A DNA stretch of 64,000 nucleotides from Olsenella profusa DSM 13989 (GTDB lineage Bacteria; Actinomycetota; Coriobacteriia; Coriobacteriales; Atopobiaceae), in NCBI RefSeq assembly GCF_030811115.1, contig NZ_JAUSQK010000001.1, forward strand, positions 1,550,001 through 1,614,000, written 5' to 3'. The translations under genes and the position numbers were made by a program. The notes beneath the pieces were generated by a model. That model made no database searches, was not told the origin of the DNA, and worked only from the letters and a program-made list of their open reading frames with translations. Of this stretch, positions 1 to 10,118 are shown piece by piece (the first letter of the stretch is position 1; every line of letters begins with the position of its first letter).

Positions 1-237
1 GCCGTCGCACACGGCGATGGCGGGAAAGACCACCGGCATGCCACCGGCCTCGGCGACGCCCATGCGCACGGCCTCGCAGACCTTGTCGATGTTCATGTGG
101 CCGGGGACGATCTCGTTGAAGGAGCTCACGATGCCCACGAGCGGGCGTGCGACCTCCTCCTCGGTCCAACCGAGCGCGTTGTAGAGGGAGCGGTGGGCCG
201 CCGCCTCCGGTCCAAGCTTTATCGCGTCACTCTTCAT
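1..237 (-). CDS. ilvD: dihydroxy-acid dehydratase, N-terminal fragment (runs off the window)
   Basis: The 79 visible codons match the N-terminus of dihydroxy-acid dehydratase, the Fe-S enzyme that dehydrates 2,3-dihydroxy acids to 2-keto acids in isoleucine and valine synthesis. Family hallmarks are the 'RSLYNALGW' stretch, '[18 protein letters not shown]' and '[14 protein letters not shown]', which heads towards the first cluster cysteine region. The ATG at 237 is preferred because an AAGGAG lies about 9 bases upstream. An in-frame ATG at 243 would sit too close to that site. It is the last visible gene of the leuA-ilv operon, 71 bases after ilvA. The rest of the protein lies outside the window. 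Confidence 0.93.
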   Translation of the reverse strand, partial: MKSDAIKLGPEAAAHRSLYNALGWTEEEVARPLVGIVSSFNEIVPGHMNIDKVCEAVRMGVAEAGGMPVVFPAIAVCDG

Positions 238-308
238 GTGCATGCTCTCCTTTGCGTGGGCGGCACTCCCGTGCCACCGCGTCCTCTTGCCCCGCAGGGG
301 CGCTCCCC

Positions 309-1508
309 CTAGTCGACGAGCCTGAAGCCCGACTCCTGGAGCTTGGTGCGAATCTGATCGATCTGCTCTTGGTCCCTGGTCTCCATGCCCACGCGTAGCG
401 TACACGAGGAGATGGGAAGGTCGGGATCGGAGAGGTCGTAGTCAACCGAGACCACATTTGCGCCAAGGCCTGCGATGATGCCGCTGACCTCGGTGAGCTG
501 GCCCGGCTTGTCCGTGAGCTTGATGCCCATCGTCACCTTGCGGCCACTCATGGCCAGGCCGCGGTTGATGACGCGCGAGAGGATGTTGACGTCGATGTTG
601 CCACCGCTCACGATGCAGACGGTGCGCCTGCCCTCCACGGGCAGCTTGCCAAACATGCAGGCTGCGACCGGCGTGGCCCCGGCTCCCTCGCTCACGAGCT
701 TCTGCTTCTCCATGAGGGCGAGGATGGCGGCGGCGATCTCGTCATCGCTCACGGTCACGATGTCGTCCACGTACGTCTGCACCATCTGGAAGGTGGTCTC
801 GCCGGGGACCTTCACCTGGATGCCATCGGCAAAGGTGGTGGCCTCGTCGGACGCGGACCAGGCCCCGGCGTGGAAGGCGGCGGCCATGGCCGCCGCGCCC
901 TCGGCCTGCACGCCGTAGACCTTGCATGCGGGGTTCAGGCTCTTGACCGCACAGGCGACACCCGAGATGAGCCCGCCACCGCCCACGGGGACGACCACGG
1001 CCTCGGCATGCTCGAGCTGGTCCATGACCTCCAGGCCGATGGTGCCCTGTCCCGCGATGACGTCCTCGTCGTCATAGGGATGCACGAAGGTGGCGCCCGT
1101 CTCCTCCTGCAGGCGCACGGCCTCGTCGTGTGCGTCATCGTAGACGCCGGGGACGAGGCGCACCTCCGCTCCCAGGCGCCGGGTGTTCTCCACCTTCATG
1201 ATGGGGGCACCGTCGGGCATGCAGACCACGGACCTCACGCCCAGGCGGGTGGCGGCCAGCGCCACGCCCTGGGCATGGTTGCCGGCACTGCAGGCGATGA
1301 CGCCCAGGGCGAGCTCCTCCTTGGGGAGCTGGTTGATCTTGAAGTAGGCGCCTCGCAGCTTGAACGAGCCCGTCACCTGGAGGTTCTCGGTCTTGAGGAA
1401 GAGGTCGGGCACCTCGGGGATGATGTTGGAGGCTGGGATGAGGTCGGTCCTGCGAGCGACCCCCTTGAGGACGTAGGCGGCATGGTAGATCTTGTCGAGT
1501 GACAGCAT
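309..1508 (-). CDS. ilvA: threonine ammonia-lyase with C-terminal ACT domain
   Basis: This 399-residue PLP enzyme deaminates threonine to 2-ketobutyrate, the first committed step of isoleucine synthesis. The PLP lysine sits in '[11 protein letters not shown]' and the phosphate-binding glycine loop is '[11 protein letters not shown]'. Residues from about 325 onward form a single ACT domain ('[25 protein letters not shown]'), which places it in the ~400-residue one-ACT subfamily rather than the ~510-residue two-ACT type. Single-ACT members can be biosynthetic or catabolic; the operon position between acetolactate synthase and ilvD argues for biosynthesis. The start at 1508 has AAGGAGG 9 bases upstream. 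A longer in-frame extension to 1562 lacks such a site. Confidence 0.93.
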   Translation of the reverse strand: MLSLDKIYHAAYVLKGVARRTDLIPASNIIPEVPDLFLKTENLQVTGSFKLRGAYFKINQLPKEELALGVIACSAGNHAQGVALAATRLGVRSVVCMPDGAPIMKVENTRRLGAEVRLVPGVYDDAHDEAVRLQEETGATFVHPYDDEDVIAGQGTIGLEVMDQLEHAEAVVVPVGGGGLISGVACAVKSLNPACKVYGVQAEGAAAMAAAFHAGAWSASDEATTFADGIQVKVPGETTFQMVQTYVDDIVTVSDDEIAAAILALMEKQKLVSEGAGATPVAACMFGKLPVEGRRTVCIVSGGNIDVNILSRVINRGLAMSGRKVTMGIKLTDKPGQLTEVSGIIAGLGANVVSVDYDLSDPDLPISSCTLRVGMETRDQEQIDQIRTKLQESGFRLVD

Positions 1509-1592
1509 GGGGCGTGTCCTCCTTGGCTGGTCGCTTGCGGCGCGCGAGGCGCTCGGATGCATCGCCCTTCCTGGCCGGATGCGACGGCACCA

Positions 1593-3296
1593 CTAGATGG
1601 CCAGGAAGTTGGTAATGTGCTGGCCCGCCGGAACCATGGGACGCACCATCTCGTCCGGGTCGATGATGGCATCGATCACGTAGCCGTGCCCACAGGCGAG
1701 GGCCTCCGTGAGGGCGACCTCCAGCTCCTCCATCGTGCTCACGCGCCTGCCCGTGAGGCCATAGGCGTCGGCGAGCCTGACCCAGTCGGGCGGACGGTCG
1801 AGCGTGGTCTGGGAGTAGCGCTCGTCGTAGATGAGCGTCTGCCACTGATGGACCATGCCCAGCACCGCGTTGTCGTACACGATGGTGATGATGGGCAGCC
1901 GGTAGTGTTCGACGGTGGCCAACTCGTTGCAGTTCATGCGGAAGGAGCCGTCGCCCGTCACATGGATCACGCAGGTGCCGGGGTTGCCCACCTGTGCGCC
2001 GATGGCGGCGCCCAGGCCGAAGCCCATGGCGCCGAAGCCCCCGGAGGTGAGCAGCTGCCCGGGGTAGTCATAGTGGAAGTGCTGGATGGCCCACATCTGG
2101 TGCTGGCCCACGTCGGTGGCGACGATGGTGTCCTCGGGACACAGCCGCGCGACCATCTCGTTGACCTGCTTGGGGGTGAGGTGGTCGCCGCCCTCCTCGT
2201 ACTGCGTCTCGGTGGGGAAGGAAAGCACGAACTGCCTCCAGTGCCTGTGGTGCAGCTGTCCCAGGCGCTCGTTGGCCATGGCGAGCACGGTCTTGGCGTC
2301 GCCCAGCACGGAATGGTCGCAGCGCACGTTCTTGCCGATCTCGGTGCTGTCGATGTCCACCTGCACGATCTTGGCCTGGTGCGCGAACGTGGGGGGCTGC
2401 AGCGCCACGCGGTCGGAGAAGCGACAGCCCACGGCGACGAGCAGGTCGCAGTTGTCCACGGCCATGTTGGACGCCTGCGAGCCGTGCATGCCGATCATGC
2501 CCGTGGAGAGCGGGTCCCTCCCACGGAAGCCGCCCGCACCCATGACCGTGATGGCGACAGGCGCATCCACGAGGTTGGCGAACGCGTTGAGCTCCCGGCT
2601 CGCACGGCTGCGCACGACGCCGCCGCCGCACACGATGAGCGGACGCTCGGCCTCCTCGATCATGGCGACGAGCGTGTCCACGTCCTGTGGGTTGGGCTCC
2701 TGCGTGTTGAGGCTGCCCATGAGGCGCTTGGAGAGCCGGTTGGGGAGCTCGAAGACGCGATGCTCCTCGGTAGGGACGGCCTCGTACGCGCAGGTGGCGG
2801 CGGTGACGTCCTTGGTGATGTCCAGCAGCACGGGACCGGGACGTCCGCTTCTGGCCACGAGGAAGGCCTGGCGGACCACGTCGGCGAGGTCATGCACGTC
2901 GTCCACCACGCGGTTCCACTTGGTGATGGGCCTCGTAATGCTGGTGATGTCCACCTCCTGGAAGGAGTCCCTGCCCAGCAGCTTCCGGGAGACGTTGCAG
3001 GTGATGGCAACGATGGGGGAGGAGTCCATGTAGGCGGTGGCGATGCCGGTCACGAGGTTCGTGCAGCCCGGGCCCGACGTGGAGAGGCATACGCCCACCC
3101 TACCCGTGGAGCGGGCGTACCCATCGGCCGCGTGGGCGGCACCCTGCTCGTGGCTCGTGAGGTAGTGGTGGATCTCGGGCGTCTCAAAGAGGGCGTCATA
3201 GACGTCCAGGATCGTGCCGCCCGGGTAGCCAAAGACGCTGTCGACTCCCTGCTCCTTGAGGCATTCGATGAGTATCTGCGCACCTGTCAGCTCCAT
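1593..3296 (-). CDS. ilvB: acetolactate synthase large subunit (tryptophan-containing copy)
   Basis: This 567-residue thiamin-diphosphate enzyme condenses two pyruvates, or pyruvate and 2-ketobutyrate. The catalytic glutamate is in 'SHEQGAAHAADGYAR', the FAD/binding middle domain follows, and the TPP motif is 'GDGSFRMNCNEL...YDN'. It keeps the conserved tryptophan ('MVHQWQ', W485) linked in the family to preference for 2-ketobutyrate and to herbicide binding. It lies between ilvC and ilvA and is the second large subunit in the operon. No small subunit follows it directly. The reading frame stays open upstream into ilvC in another frame, but the family start and the only sensible ATG are at 3296. 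The gap to ilvC holds a strong hairpin. Confidence 0.92.
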   Translation of the reverse strand: MELTGAQILIECLKEQGVDSVFGYPGGTILDVYDALFETPEIHHYLTSHEQGAAHAADGYARSTGRVGVCLSTSGPGCTNLVTGIATAYMDSSPIVAITCNVSRKLLGRDSFQEVDITSITRPITKWNRVVDDVHDLADVVRQAFLVARSGRPGPVLLDITKDVTAATCAYEAVPTEEHRVFELPNRLSKRLMGSLNTQEPNPQDVDTLVAMIEEAERPLIVCGGGVVRSRASRELNAFANLVDAPVAITVMGAGGFRGRDPLSTGMIGMHGSQASNMAVDNCDLLVAVGCRFSDRVALQPPTFAHQAKIVQVDIDSTEIGKNVRCDHSVLGDAKTVLAMANERLGQLHHRHWRQFVLSFPTETQYEEGGDHLTPKQVNEMVARLCPEDTIVATDVGQHQMWAIQHFHYDYPGQLLTSGGFGAMGFGLGAAIGAQVGNPGTCVIHVTGDGSFRMNCNELATVEHYRLPIITIVYDNAVLGMVHQWQTLIYDERYSQTTLDRPPDWVRLADAYGLTGRRVSTMEELEVALTEALACGHGYVIDAIIDPDEMVRPMVPAGQHITNFLAI

Positions 3297-3382
3297 GCGC
3301 GCCCCTTCCCGCGTGTCTCTCCTGCGCCGGCGAGGCGCCTTGTGCCCGAGGAACCGCCTTGTCTGACACGTCCGCGCGCACA

Positions 3383-3415
3383 GGCGCCTGGTCATCCCCC
3401 GGATGCCCAGGCGCC
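3383..3415 (-). other. intercistronic hairpin between ilvC and ilvB
   Basis: A near-perfect stem of 14 base pairs: GGCGCCTGG (3383-3391) pairs with CCAGGCGCC (3407-3415), and inside it CATCC pairs with GGATG around a three-base loop. No T-run follows on the minus strand, so a simple intrinsic terminator is unlikely. It may mark RNA processing, protect the 3' end of upstream mRNA, or cause partial attenuation. Function is inferred only. Confidence 0.6.
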
Positions 3416-3421
3416 ACCATG

Positions 3422-4441
<1,020 letters not shown>

Positions 4442-4512
4442 GAAACGCTTCCTTTCGCCGTTCCTACAGTACCAATCCATAACGACGCCGCTGGTGTACG
4501 GCGGAGTTACCC

Positions 4513-5019
4513 CTAGAGCGTGGCCACGTCGCGCATGACGGATGGGCCGCGCTCGAGCGAGACGACCCCGGTGCGACAGACCTCGAGGATCTTGAAGTCG
4601 CGCATGAGGTCGATGAAGTTGTCGATGCGTCTCGTGCCTCCTGCGATGCGGAAGACGATGGAGTCGCGCGTGTAGTCCACGGTCTTGGCGTGGAAGGCCT
4701 CCGCCGCATCGAGCACCTGGGAGCGCGTACTCTCCTCGTTGGCCATCTTGATGAGCAGCAGCTCGCAGCTGATGGAGTCCTCGGGATCGAACTCCTTGTA
4801 CGAGATGACGTCGGGGAGCTTGGCAAGCTGGGCCACGAGCTGGTTCTTGGCGCGCCGCTCGCCCTCGAACTGCACGGTGATGCGCGAGAGGTCCTCCGTC
4901 TCGGTCTCCGAGACGGTGAGTCCCGTGATGTTGAACTGCCGGCGGCGGAACATGCTCGTCACGCGGTTGAGGACACCGTACTCGTTGCGCACCATGATGG
5001 CGATGCTATAGCTGCTCAT
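4513..5019 (-). CDS. ilvN: acetolactate synthase small (regulatory) subunit
   Basis: A 168-residue ACT-domain protein that activates the acetolactate synthase catalytic subunit and confers valine feedback. The N-terminal ACT domain begins 'YSIAIMVRNEYGVLNRVTSMFRRRQFNITGLTVSET'. The C-terminal ALS_ss_C region ends 'EVCRTGVVSLERG'. The start at 5019 lies 2 bases after the stop of the upstream large subunit and has GGGAGG 5 bases upstream, so translation is probably coupled and the cognate partner is the 5022-6713 product. It is the only small subunit visible, so it may also serve the second large subunit; that is inference. Confidence 0.95.
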   Translation of the reverse strand: MSSYSIAIMVRNEYGVLNRVTSMFRRRQFNITGLTVSETETEDLSRITVQFEGERRAKNQLVAQLAKLPDVISYKEFDPEDSISCELLLIKMANEESTRSQVLDAAEAFHAKTVDYTRDSIVFRIAGGTRRIDNFIDLMRDFKILEVCRTGVVSLERGPSVMRDVATL

Positions 5020-5021
5020 GC

Positions 5022-6713
5022 CTACCTCCCCATCCTGGCGCGCACGTCGTCCATGTTGACGATGAGGTCGTCCATCGAGGCACCGATCTGCAGCACGGGC
5101 GTCACGAACTCGTCGATGCCGATGGGGCATTCGATGAGCGTGGGGCCGTCCGCCGAGAGCGAGTCGGCGAGGGCCCGCTCGAAGTCCTCGATCGTGTCCA
5201 CGCGCGTGCCTTCCGTGCCCGTCGCCTGGGCGAGCGCCACGTAGTCGACCCTGCGGTCGAGCGTGGTGTTGGCATGGCGCCCCTTCCTGAACAGGGACTG
5301 CATCTGGCGCACCATGCCCAGGGTCCCGTTGTTGAGCAGCACGATGGTCACGGGCACGCCATAGTCGGCTGCCGTGACGAGCTCGGCCATGTTCATGGCA
5401 AAGGAGCCGTCGCCCGTGACGAGCAGGGATCGTCCCCGTGTGGCGAGGGAGGCGCCGATGGCCGCCCCCAGGCCGAACCCCATGGTGCCCAGCCCCCCCG
5501 ACGTGATGAAGCTGCGTGGCCTCGTGAAGCTGAGGTACTGGGCGGCCCACATCTGGTGCTGGCCCACATCGGTCACGACGGGAACGTCCTCGGGGCGCAC
5601 GCGATTGATGGCGTCCATCACGTTCTTGGGCGTGATGCCCTCGCGGTAGTCCGCATAGCCCCGCTCCTGGGCGGAGAGCTCGTGGACGTGACGGAGCCAC
5701 TCCTCGTGGGTGTTGGGGGAGACCAGCCCCACGAGCCTCTGGAGCGCACTCTTGACGTCCCCATGCACGTCGGCCATGTCGTCCAGGGTCTTGGAGAACT
5801 CCGAGGAGTCCACGTCGACATGCACCACCTTGCCGCTGGGTGCAAACGTCCTGCGGTCGCCCGTGGAGCGGTCGTTGAAGCGGGCGCCCAGGGCGATGAG
5901 GCAGTCGCACTCGTTCATGGCTCGCGTGCTGGCAAAGTGGCCGTGCATGCCCTCCATGCCCAGGAAGTTCCGCGTGGCGGTGGGGATGCCCGAGATGCCC
6001 ATGAGCGAACAGCCCATCGGTGCCCCTATGATGCGGGCAAGCTGGACGACCTCCTCCCCCGCATCCGCCGAGACGACGCCGCCGCCAAAGTAGACGAAGG
6101 GGCGCTGGGCCTTGTCGATGAGCCGTGCCGCCCGCTCGAGCGACCCCTCGCTGGGCTCGAGCGGATCGTCCGCCTCCACGGGGCCAAGCTCATGGTAGCC
6201 GATGAGCGCGCGCTGCACGTCGGCGGGGATGTCCACGAGGACGGGGCCCCTGCGACCCGAGCAGGCGAGCTTGAAGGCCTCGCGCAGCATGCGCTGGAGG
6301 TCGTTCGCGTTGCGCACGAAGTAGTTGTGCTTCGTGATGGGCAGCGTCACGCCCGTGATGTCCAGCTCCTGGAAGGCGTCCGTGCCGATCATGGCGTTGC
6401 TCACGTTGCCCGTGATGGCAACCATGGGCACGGAGTCGAGGTAGGCGGTGGCGATGCCCGTGACGAGGTTGGTGGCGCCGGGCCCCGAGGTGGCGATCAT
6501 GACGCCACATCTGCCCGTGGCGCGGGCGTAGCCGTCCGCCGCATGCGTGCCATGCTGCTCGTGCGTGGGCTCGACCACGCGGATGCGGTCCGCGTGGTCG
6601 TACAGCACGTCAAAGATGTCGAGCACCGTGCCCCCGGGATAGCCGAAGACCGTGTCGACCCCCTGTTCCACCAGACAGCGGGCGAGGACCTGTGCTCCCG
6701 TCAGCCTCTCCAT
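5022..6713 (-). CDS. ilvB: acetolactate synthase large subunit (Trp-to-Met variant copy)
   Basis: A 563-residue TPP-dependent acetolactate synthase catalytic subunit. It has the catalytic glutamate in 'THEQHGTHAADGYARATG', 'TSGPGATNLVTGIATAYLDSVPMVAITG', and the TPP motif 'GDGSFAMNMAEL...LNN'. Where acetohydroxyacid synthases have 'VRQWQ', this protein has 'VRQMQ' (M471, codon at 5301-5303). The missing tryptophan normally favours 2-ketobutyrate over pyruvate as second substrate, so this copy may be biased towards acetolactate (valine/leucine). It sits 10 bases after leuA and directly before ilvN, with which it most likely forms the holoenzyme. A purely catabolic acetolactate synthase is less likely because of the ilvN pairing. 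Confidence 0.93.
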   Translation of the reverse strand: MERLTGAQVLARCLVEQGVDTVFGYPGGTVLDIFDVLYDHADRIRVVEPTHEQHGTHAADGYARATGRCGVMIATSGPGATNLVTGIATAYLDSVPMVAITGNVSNAMIGTDAFQELDITGVTLPITKHNYFVRNANDLQRMLREAFKLACSGRRGPVLVDIPADVQRALIGYHELGPVEADDPLEPSEGSLERAARLIDKAQRPFVYFGGGVVSADAGEEVVQLARIIGAPMGCSLMGISGIPTATRNFLGMEGMHGHFASTRAMNECDCLIALGARFNDRSTGDRRTFAPSGKVVHVDVDSSEFSKTLDDMADVHGDVKSALQRLVGLVSPNTHEEWLRHVHELSAQERGYADYREGITPKNVMDAINRVRPEDVPVVTDVGQHQMWAAQYLSFTRPRSFITSGGLGTMGFGLGAAIGASLATRGRSLLVTGDGSFAMNMAELVTAADYGVPVTIVLLNNGTLGMVRQMQSLFRKGRHANTTLDRRVDYVALAQATGTEGTRVDTIEDFERALADSLSADGPTLIECPIGIDEFVTPVLQIGASMDDLIVNMDDVRARMGR

Positions 6714-6723
6714 GGTCGGGCCC

Positions 6724-8262
6724 CTAGGCTTCCTGCTGCTTGGAGCGGGTGGTCGAGATCATGCGGTTGATGGCGTTGACGTAGGCCTTTGCCGAGGAGA
6801 CGATGATGTCGTTGTCGGCGCCCCGGCCGGTGTAGACCCTGCCACCTGCCGCCTCCACGCGCACGGTGACCTCGCCGATGGCGTCGATGCCGCGCGTGAC
6901 GGCCTTGACGGCAAACTCCTGCAGGTCGCCATGGACGCTCACGACCTGGTCGATGGCCTTGTAGGCGGCGTCGACGGGACCGGCGCCCGTGGCGCAGACC
7001 ACGTGCCTGTCACCCTCCTCGTCGGTGATGGTGGCCGTCGCGGTGGGCACCAGGGGGTCGCCACAGGACACCTGCAGCGCGTTCAGCGTGTAGATGGCCT
7101 CGATGTCGCGCTGGCGCTCCTGCACCATGGACTCGAGGTCCTCGTCGTAGACCTCCTTCTTCTGGTCCGCGATCTCGAGGAAGCGGTCGTAGACCTCGTC
7201 AAACTCGGCGTCGTCGAAGCGGTAGCCCAGCTCGCCCAGACGGTGCCTGAGGGCGGCGTGGCCGGAGCGTGCCGAGAGGATGATCTCGGAGCCGGCGGCG
7301 CCCACATCGGCGGGGTCAATGATCTCGTAGGTGTCGCGCGCCTTGAGGACGCCGTCCTGGTGGATGCCGGAGGAGTGGGCGAAGGCGTTGGCACCCACGA
7401 TGGCCTTGTTGGCCTGCACCTGCATGCCGGTGATGCGGCTCACCAGGTGGGAGGCGCGCGTGAGCTCGCCGGTCACGACGTCGGTGTGGCCATCCAGCTC
7501 CTGCCCATGCATCCTGAGGGCCATGACGACCTCTTCGAGCGCAGTGTTGCCGGCCCGCTCGCCCAGGCCGTTGATGGTGCACTCGATCTGGCGGGCACCG
7601 CTCTTCACGCCGGCAAGGGCGAGTGCGGTGGCCATGCCCAGGTCGTTGTGGGTGTGAACCGAGATGGTGACGTTCTCGATGCCACGGACGTTGTCGGCGA
7701 GGCCCTTGATGCGGGCGCCAAAGTCGTCGGGCAGCTGGTAGCCGGTGGTGTCGGGGATGTTGACGACGGTGGCGCCGGCGTCAACGGCGGCCTGGATGAC
7801 GCGTTCGAGGAACCCCTGGTCGGAACGGCCGGCGTCCTCGGCATAGAACTCGACGTCCTCCACGTAGCGCTTGGCGTACGTGACGCAGTGGATGGCCCCC
7901 TCGATGACCTGATCCTCCGTCAGGTGCAGCTTGTCACGCATGTGCTGAGGGGAGACGCCCAGGCCCGTGTGGATGCGGGGACGCTTGGCGCACGCGAGGG
8001 CCTCGGCCGCACGATCGATGTCCTTGTCCACGGCGCGCGTGAGGCCGACGACGACGGCATCGTCCCCGGCCAGCTTGCCGATCTCCTGCACGGAGCGAAA
8101 GTCACCGGGACTCGAGATGGGGAAGCCCGCCTCGATGACGTCCACGTGCATGCGGAGCAGCTCCTGTGCGATGACGAGCTTCTCCTCGGTGTTCATGGAC
8201 GCGCCGGGCGACTGCTCGCCGTCCCTCAGGGTGGTGTCGAAGATGTCGATCTTGCGTGTCAT
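6724..8262 (-). CDS. leuA: 2-isopropylmalate synthase
   Basis: This 512-residue enzyme condenses 2-ketoisovalerate with acetyl-CoA, the first step of leucine synthesis. The N-terminal HMGL-like TIM barrel starts '[19 protein letters not shown]', with '[14 protein letters not shown]' carrying metal-binding histidines. The C-terminal LeuA allosteric domain, the site of leucine feedback in this family, covers roughly residues 375-505. It is first in the operon. GGGAGG lies 7 bases before the ATG at 8262. The 480-base untranslated leader upstream suggests regulation at RNA level. Confidence 0.95.
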   Translation of the reverse strand: MTRKIDIFDTTLRDGEQSPGASMNTEEKLVIAQELLRMHVDVIEAGFPISSPGDFRSVQEIGKLAGDDAVVVGLTRAVDKDIDRAAEALACAKRPRIHTGLGVSPQHMRDKLHLTEDQVIEGAIHCVTYAKRYVEDVEFYAEDAGRSDQGFLERVIQAAVDAGATVVNIPDTTGYQLPDDFGARIKGLADNVRGIENVTISVHTHNDLGMATALALAGVKSGARQIECTINGLGERAGNTALEEVVMALRMHGQELDGHTDVVTGELTRASHLVSRITGMQVQANKAIVGANAFAHSSGIHQDGVLKARDTYEIIDPADVGAAGSEIILSARSGHAALRHRLGELGYRFDDAEFDEVYDRFLEIADQKKEVYDEDLESMVQERQRDIEAIYTLNALQVSCGDPLVPTATATITDEEGDRHVVCATGAGPVDAAYKAIDQVVSVHGDLQEFAVKAVTRGIDAIGEVTVRVEAAGGRVYTGRGADNDIIVSSAKAYVNAINRMISTTRSKQQEA

Positions 8263-8446
8263 GGTAGGTCCTCCCGATAGATGAGTCTGACGCTGGTCGC
8301 CTGCCGAACCGGGGGCATGGTGCCAAGGGCGCTGCGGACCGCGGTATGCCGTTTGTCTTGTCGTGACGTGAGGAGGTGCTCGGTGCCGGGGAGCCGTTTT
8401 TGTCTGCGTGCGGGGTGCGACGCGACAGGGCGACGAATGCGAGCGG

Positions 8447-8557
8447 CTAGGCTAGTAGTCGGTCGGGGACGCCAGGTAGAATTCGCGCACGGCAATCGCT
8501 CGCGGCGCGTCCGACGCGCTCGGCAATCCGTGCGTATGCAAGCTCTACCTGTGACAT
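8447..8557 (-). CDS. candidate leader peptide upstream of leuA
   Basis: A 36-codon reading frame starts at an ATG preceded by GAGGG at about 9 bases. It contains three CTA leucine codons, two adjacent immediately before the end (codons 34-35), then GCC and TAG. CTA is hardly used in the neighbouring genes. The frame overlaps a long nested hairpin (8473-8551). This layout fits leucine-dependent attenuation, but no intrinsic terminator with a T-run follows, so control would have to act on translation or on Rho access. It could also be chance in GC-rich leader DNA. Confidence 0.4.
   Translation of the reverse strand: MSQVELAYARIAERVGRAASDCRARILPGVPDRLLA
8473..8551 (-). promoter_or_regulatory. 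nested long hairpin in the leuA leader
   Basis: Three concentric inverted repeats: CAGGTAGA/TCTACCTG (8473-8480 with 8544-8551), CGCACGG/CCGTGCG (8486-8492 with 8528-8534), and a tip palindrome at 8505-8519. Such a long interrupted stem is expected of a regulatory leader RNA. Upstream, an interrupted palindrome GTTTCCGTTTGGAAAC at 8641-8656 could be a protein operator. What either structure binds is unknown. Confidence 0.5.
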
Positions 8558-8739
8558 GGCTCAGTCCCTCGACCGTTCGTATCGACCGCTCCGATACCTT
8601 ATGGGTATGGTGCCATGCGGGTCACGCAGGGGCGCCAAGCGTTTCCGTTTGGAAACAAAGGAGACACGGTTTCCCTGTGCCCGTCCCTGCGTCTTCCCGA
8701 TCCGCGCCCGCTGGCTCTTGGCCGCGACCCTCCGTGCCG

Positions 8740-9423
8740 TCAGCGCACCGTCCGCACCTTGCGTTGGTACGCTGCGGCAATGATGTCGCAGCAGCCCTCC
8801 ACGCCAAACACCGATCGGTCCACGATCAGATCCTTGTCCATGTACAGGTCCCACTTGCCGGCGGAGTAGCGCGTGTAGAAGCGCTCACGCTGGTGCTGCA
8901 TGCGTCTCACCAGGGCCAGCGCCTCGTGGCTCTTGAGCCCGCGCTTGTCGCCCACGATCTTCACGCGGCACTCGAGCGGGGCCGTCACCAGCACGGTGAT
9001 GAGGTTGGGGCTGCCGCGCAGGATGTAGTCGGAGAGGCGTCCCTCCACGATGCAGTCCTGGGAGCTGGCCAGGTCGATGATCACCTGCCTGATGGCCTTG
9101 AAGACGCGGTCGCCCCTCGTGCTCTGGTCCATGGCGTCGGGCAGGAAGGCGAGCGGTCCGTGTGCGGCGCGCTCGTCGTAGCTGGCGATCTGATCCACGT
9201 CGATGCCCGAGCGTATGGCGGAGCGCACGAGCAGCTCGTTGTCGTACAGGGGGATCCCCAGACGCTCCGAGAGGAGCTTGCCCACCTCATGACCCTCGGC
9301 GCCATAGTCGCGTGCGATGGAGATGACCACGGGCTCGTGGGATGAGGCCGCGGCTGCGTTCAGGACGTCATCCCCGCCCCGGAGGAACAGCTCGTGCCGT
9401 GCGTCGTCAAAGGATGCGCTCAT
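8740..9423 (-). CDS. cytidylate-kinase-like family protein
   Basis: A 227-residue P-loop-fold protein of the cytidylate kinase-like family (PF13189 type). After about 30 extra N-terminal residues comes 'VISIARDYGAEGHEVGKLLSERLGIPLYDNELL', the family's modified nucleotide-binding loop. 'CIVEGRLSDYILRGSPNLITVLVTAP' and an Arg-rich lid ('RRMQHQRERFYTRYSAGKWDLYMDKDLIVD') follow. Its substrate is not known; relatives occur near transport and regulatory genes. It is the last gene of the amino acid ABC transporter operon, 41 bases after the final permease, with GGGAG before the ATG. A housekeeping cmk is shorter in the N-terminus and differs here. Confidence 0.8.
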   Translation of the reverse strand: MSASFDDARHELFLRGGDDVLNAAAASSHEPVVISIARDYGAEGHEVGKLLSERLGIPLYDNELLVRSAIRSGIDVDQIASYDERAAHGPLAFLPDAMDQSTRGDRVFKAIRQVIIDLASSQDCIVEGRLSDYILRGSPNLITVLVTAPLECRVKIVGDKRGLKSHEALALVRRMQHQRERFYTRYSAGKWDLYMDKDLIVDRSVFGVEGCCDIIAAAYQRKVRTVR

Positions 9424-9464
9424 ACATGTCTCCCTGGAGGTTGGTGTCTGTCGTCATCATAGTC

Positions 9465-10115
9465 CTACGCTGCGGAAATACGACGCTGGTAGGCACGTAC
9501 GGCAAGCGAGATGGCAAAGTTGAGCACGAAGTACGTGAGCAGCACGAAGCCGTAGAGCACGAGGATCTCCCCCAGCGTGGAGGCCTGGCCCATCACCACG
9601 GCGGAGTTGCGCATGAACTCATGGACGTCGATGCCGCGCAGGTACGAGGTGTCCTTGATGACGGTCGTGCACTGGCTGAAGAGCGCGGGCACGATCATCT
9701 TGAACGTCTGCGGCAGCACGACGAAGCGCATGGTGGCAAAGAAGCCGAAGCCCTGCGACTGTGCCGCCTCGAACTGTCCTGTGGGCATGGCGTTGAGACC
9801 GCCGCGCACGATCTCGGCCATGACGGCGGAGGTGAACACCGTGAACGCGAGGATGGAGATCACGACGTTGTCACCCTGCACCGTGAAGCGGAAGATGAGT
9901 ATCCACAGCAGGTTGGGCGTGCAGCGGAAGAGCTCGATGTAGGCGCTCACGAGCCAGCTGACCCAGCGCAGGCGGCCCGTGCAGTACGACTTCGCGAGGG
10001 CGAGGACCGTGCCCACGATGATGGACAAAAGGATGGAGGCGAGCGAGATGATGATGGTGTTGAGCAGGCCCTGCAACATGAAGGCCACGTTGCTTGCGGA
10101 GAAGATCGCTGCCAT
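9465..10115 (-). CDS. amino acid ABC transporter permease (HisM/GlnP type), second subunit
   Basis: A 216-residue inner-membrane permease with an N-terminal 'LLNTIIISLASILLSIIVGTVLALAK' segment and four to five membrane helices. The EAA cytoplasmic loop 'AAQSQGFGFFATMRFVVLPQTFKMIVPAL' contacts the ATPase. The family imports polar amino acids such as glutamine, glutamate, arginine or cystine. The start is 3 bases after the other permease's stop, so the two are co-translated and probably form a heterodimer. Confidence 0.92.
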   Translation of the reverse strand: MAAIFSASNVAFMLQGLLNTIIISLASILLSIIVGTVLALAKSYCTGRLRWVSWLVSAYIELFRCTPNLLWILIFRFTVQGDNVVISILAFTVFTSAVMAEIVRGGLNAMPTGQFEAAQSQGFGFFATMRFVVLPQTFKMIVPALFSQCTTVIKDTSYLRGIDVHEFMRNSAVVMGQASTLGEILVLYGFVLLTYFVLNFAISLAVRAYQRRISAA

Positions 10116-10118
10116 GCG

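Noticed and set aside
8335-8360. T-box-like stretch (ACCGCGG ... GCGCCCTT on the minus strand) in the leuA leader
   Set aside because: The words resemble a T-box, but the TGGN residues that pair with the tRNA end are missing, and the upstream hairpin lacks a recognisable specifier loop. Probably chance.
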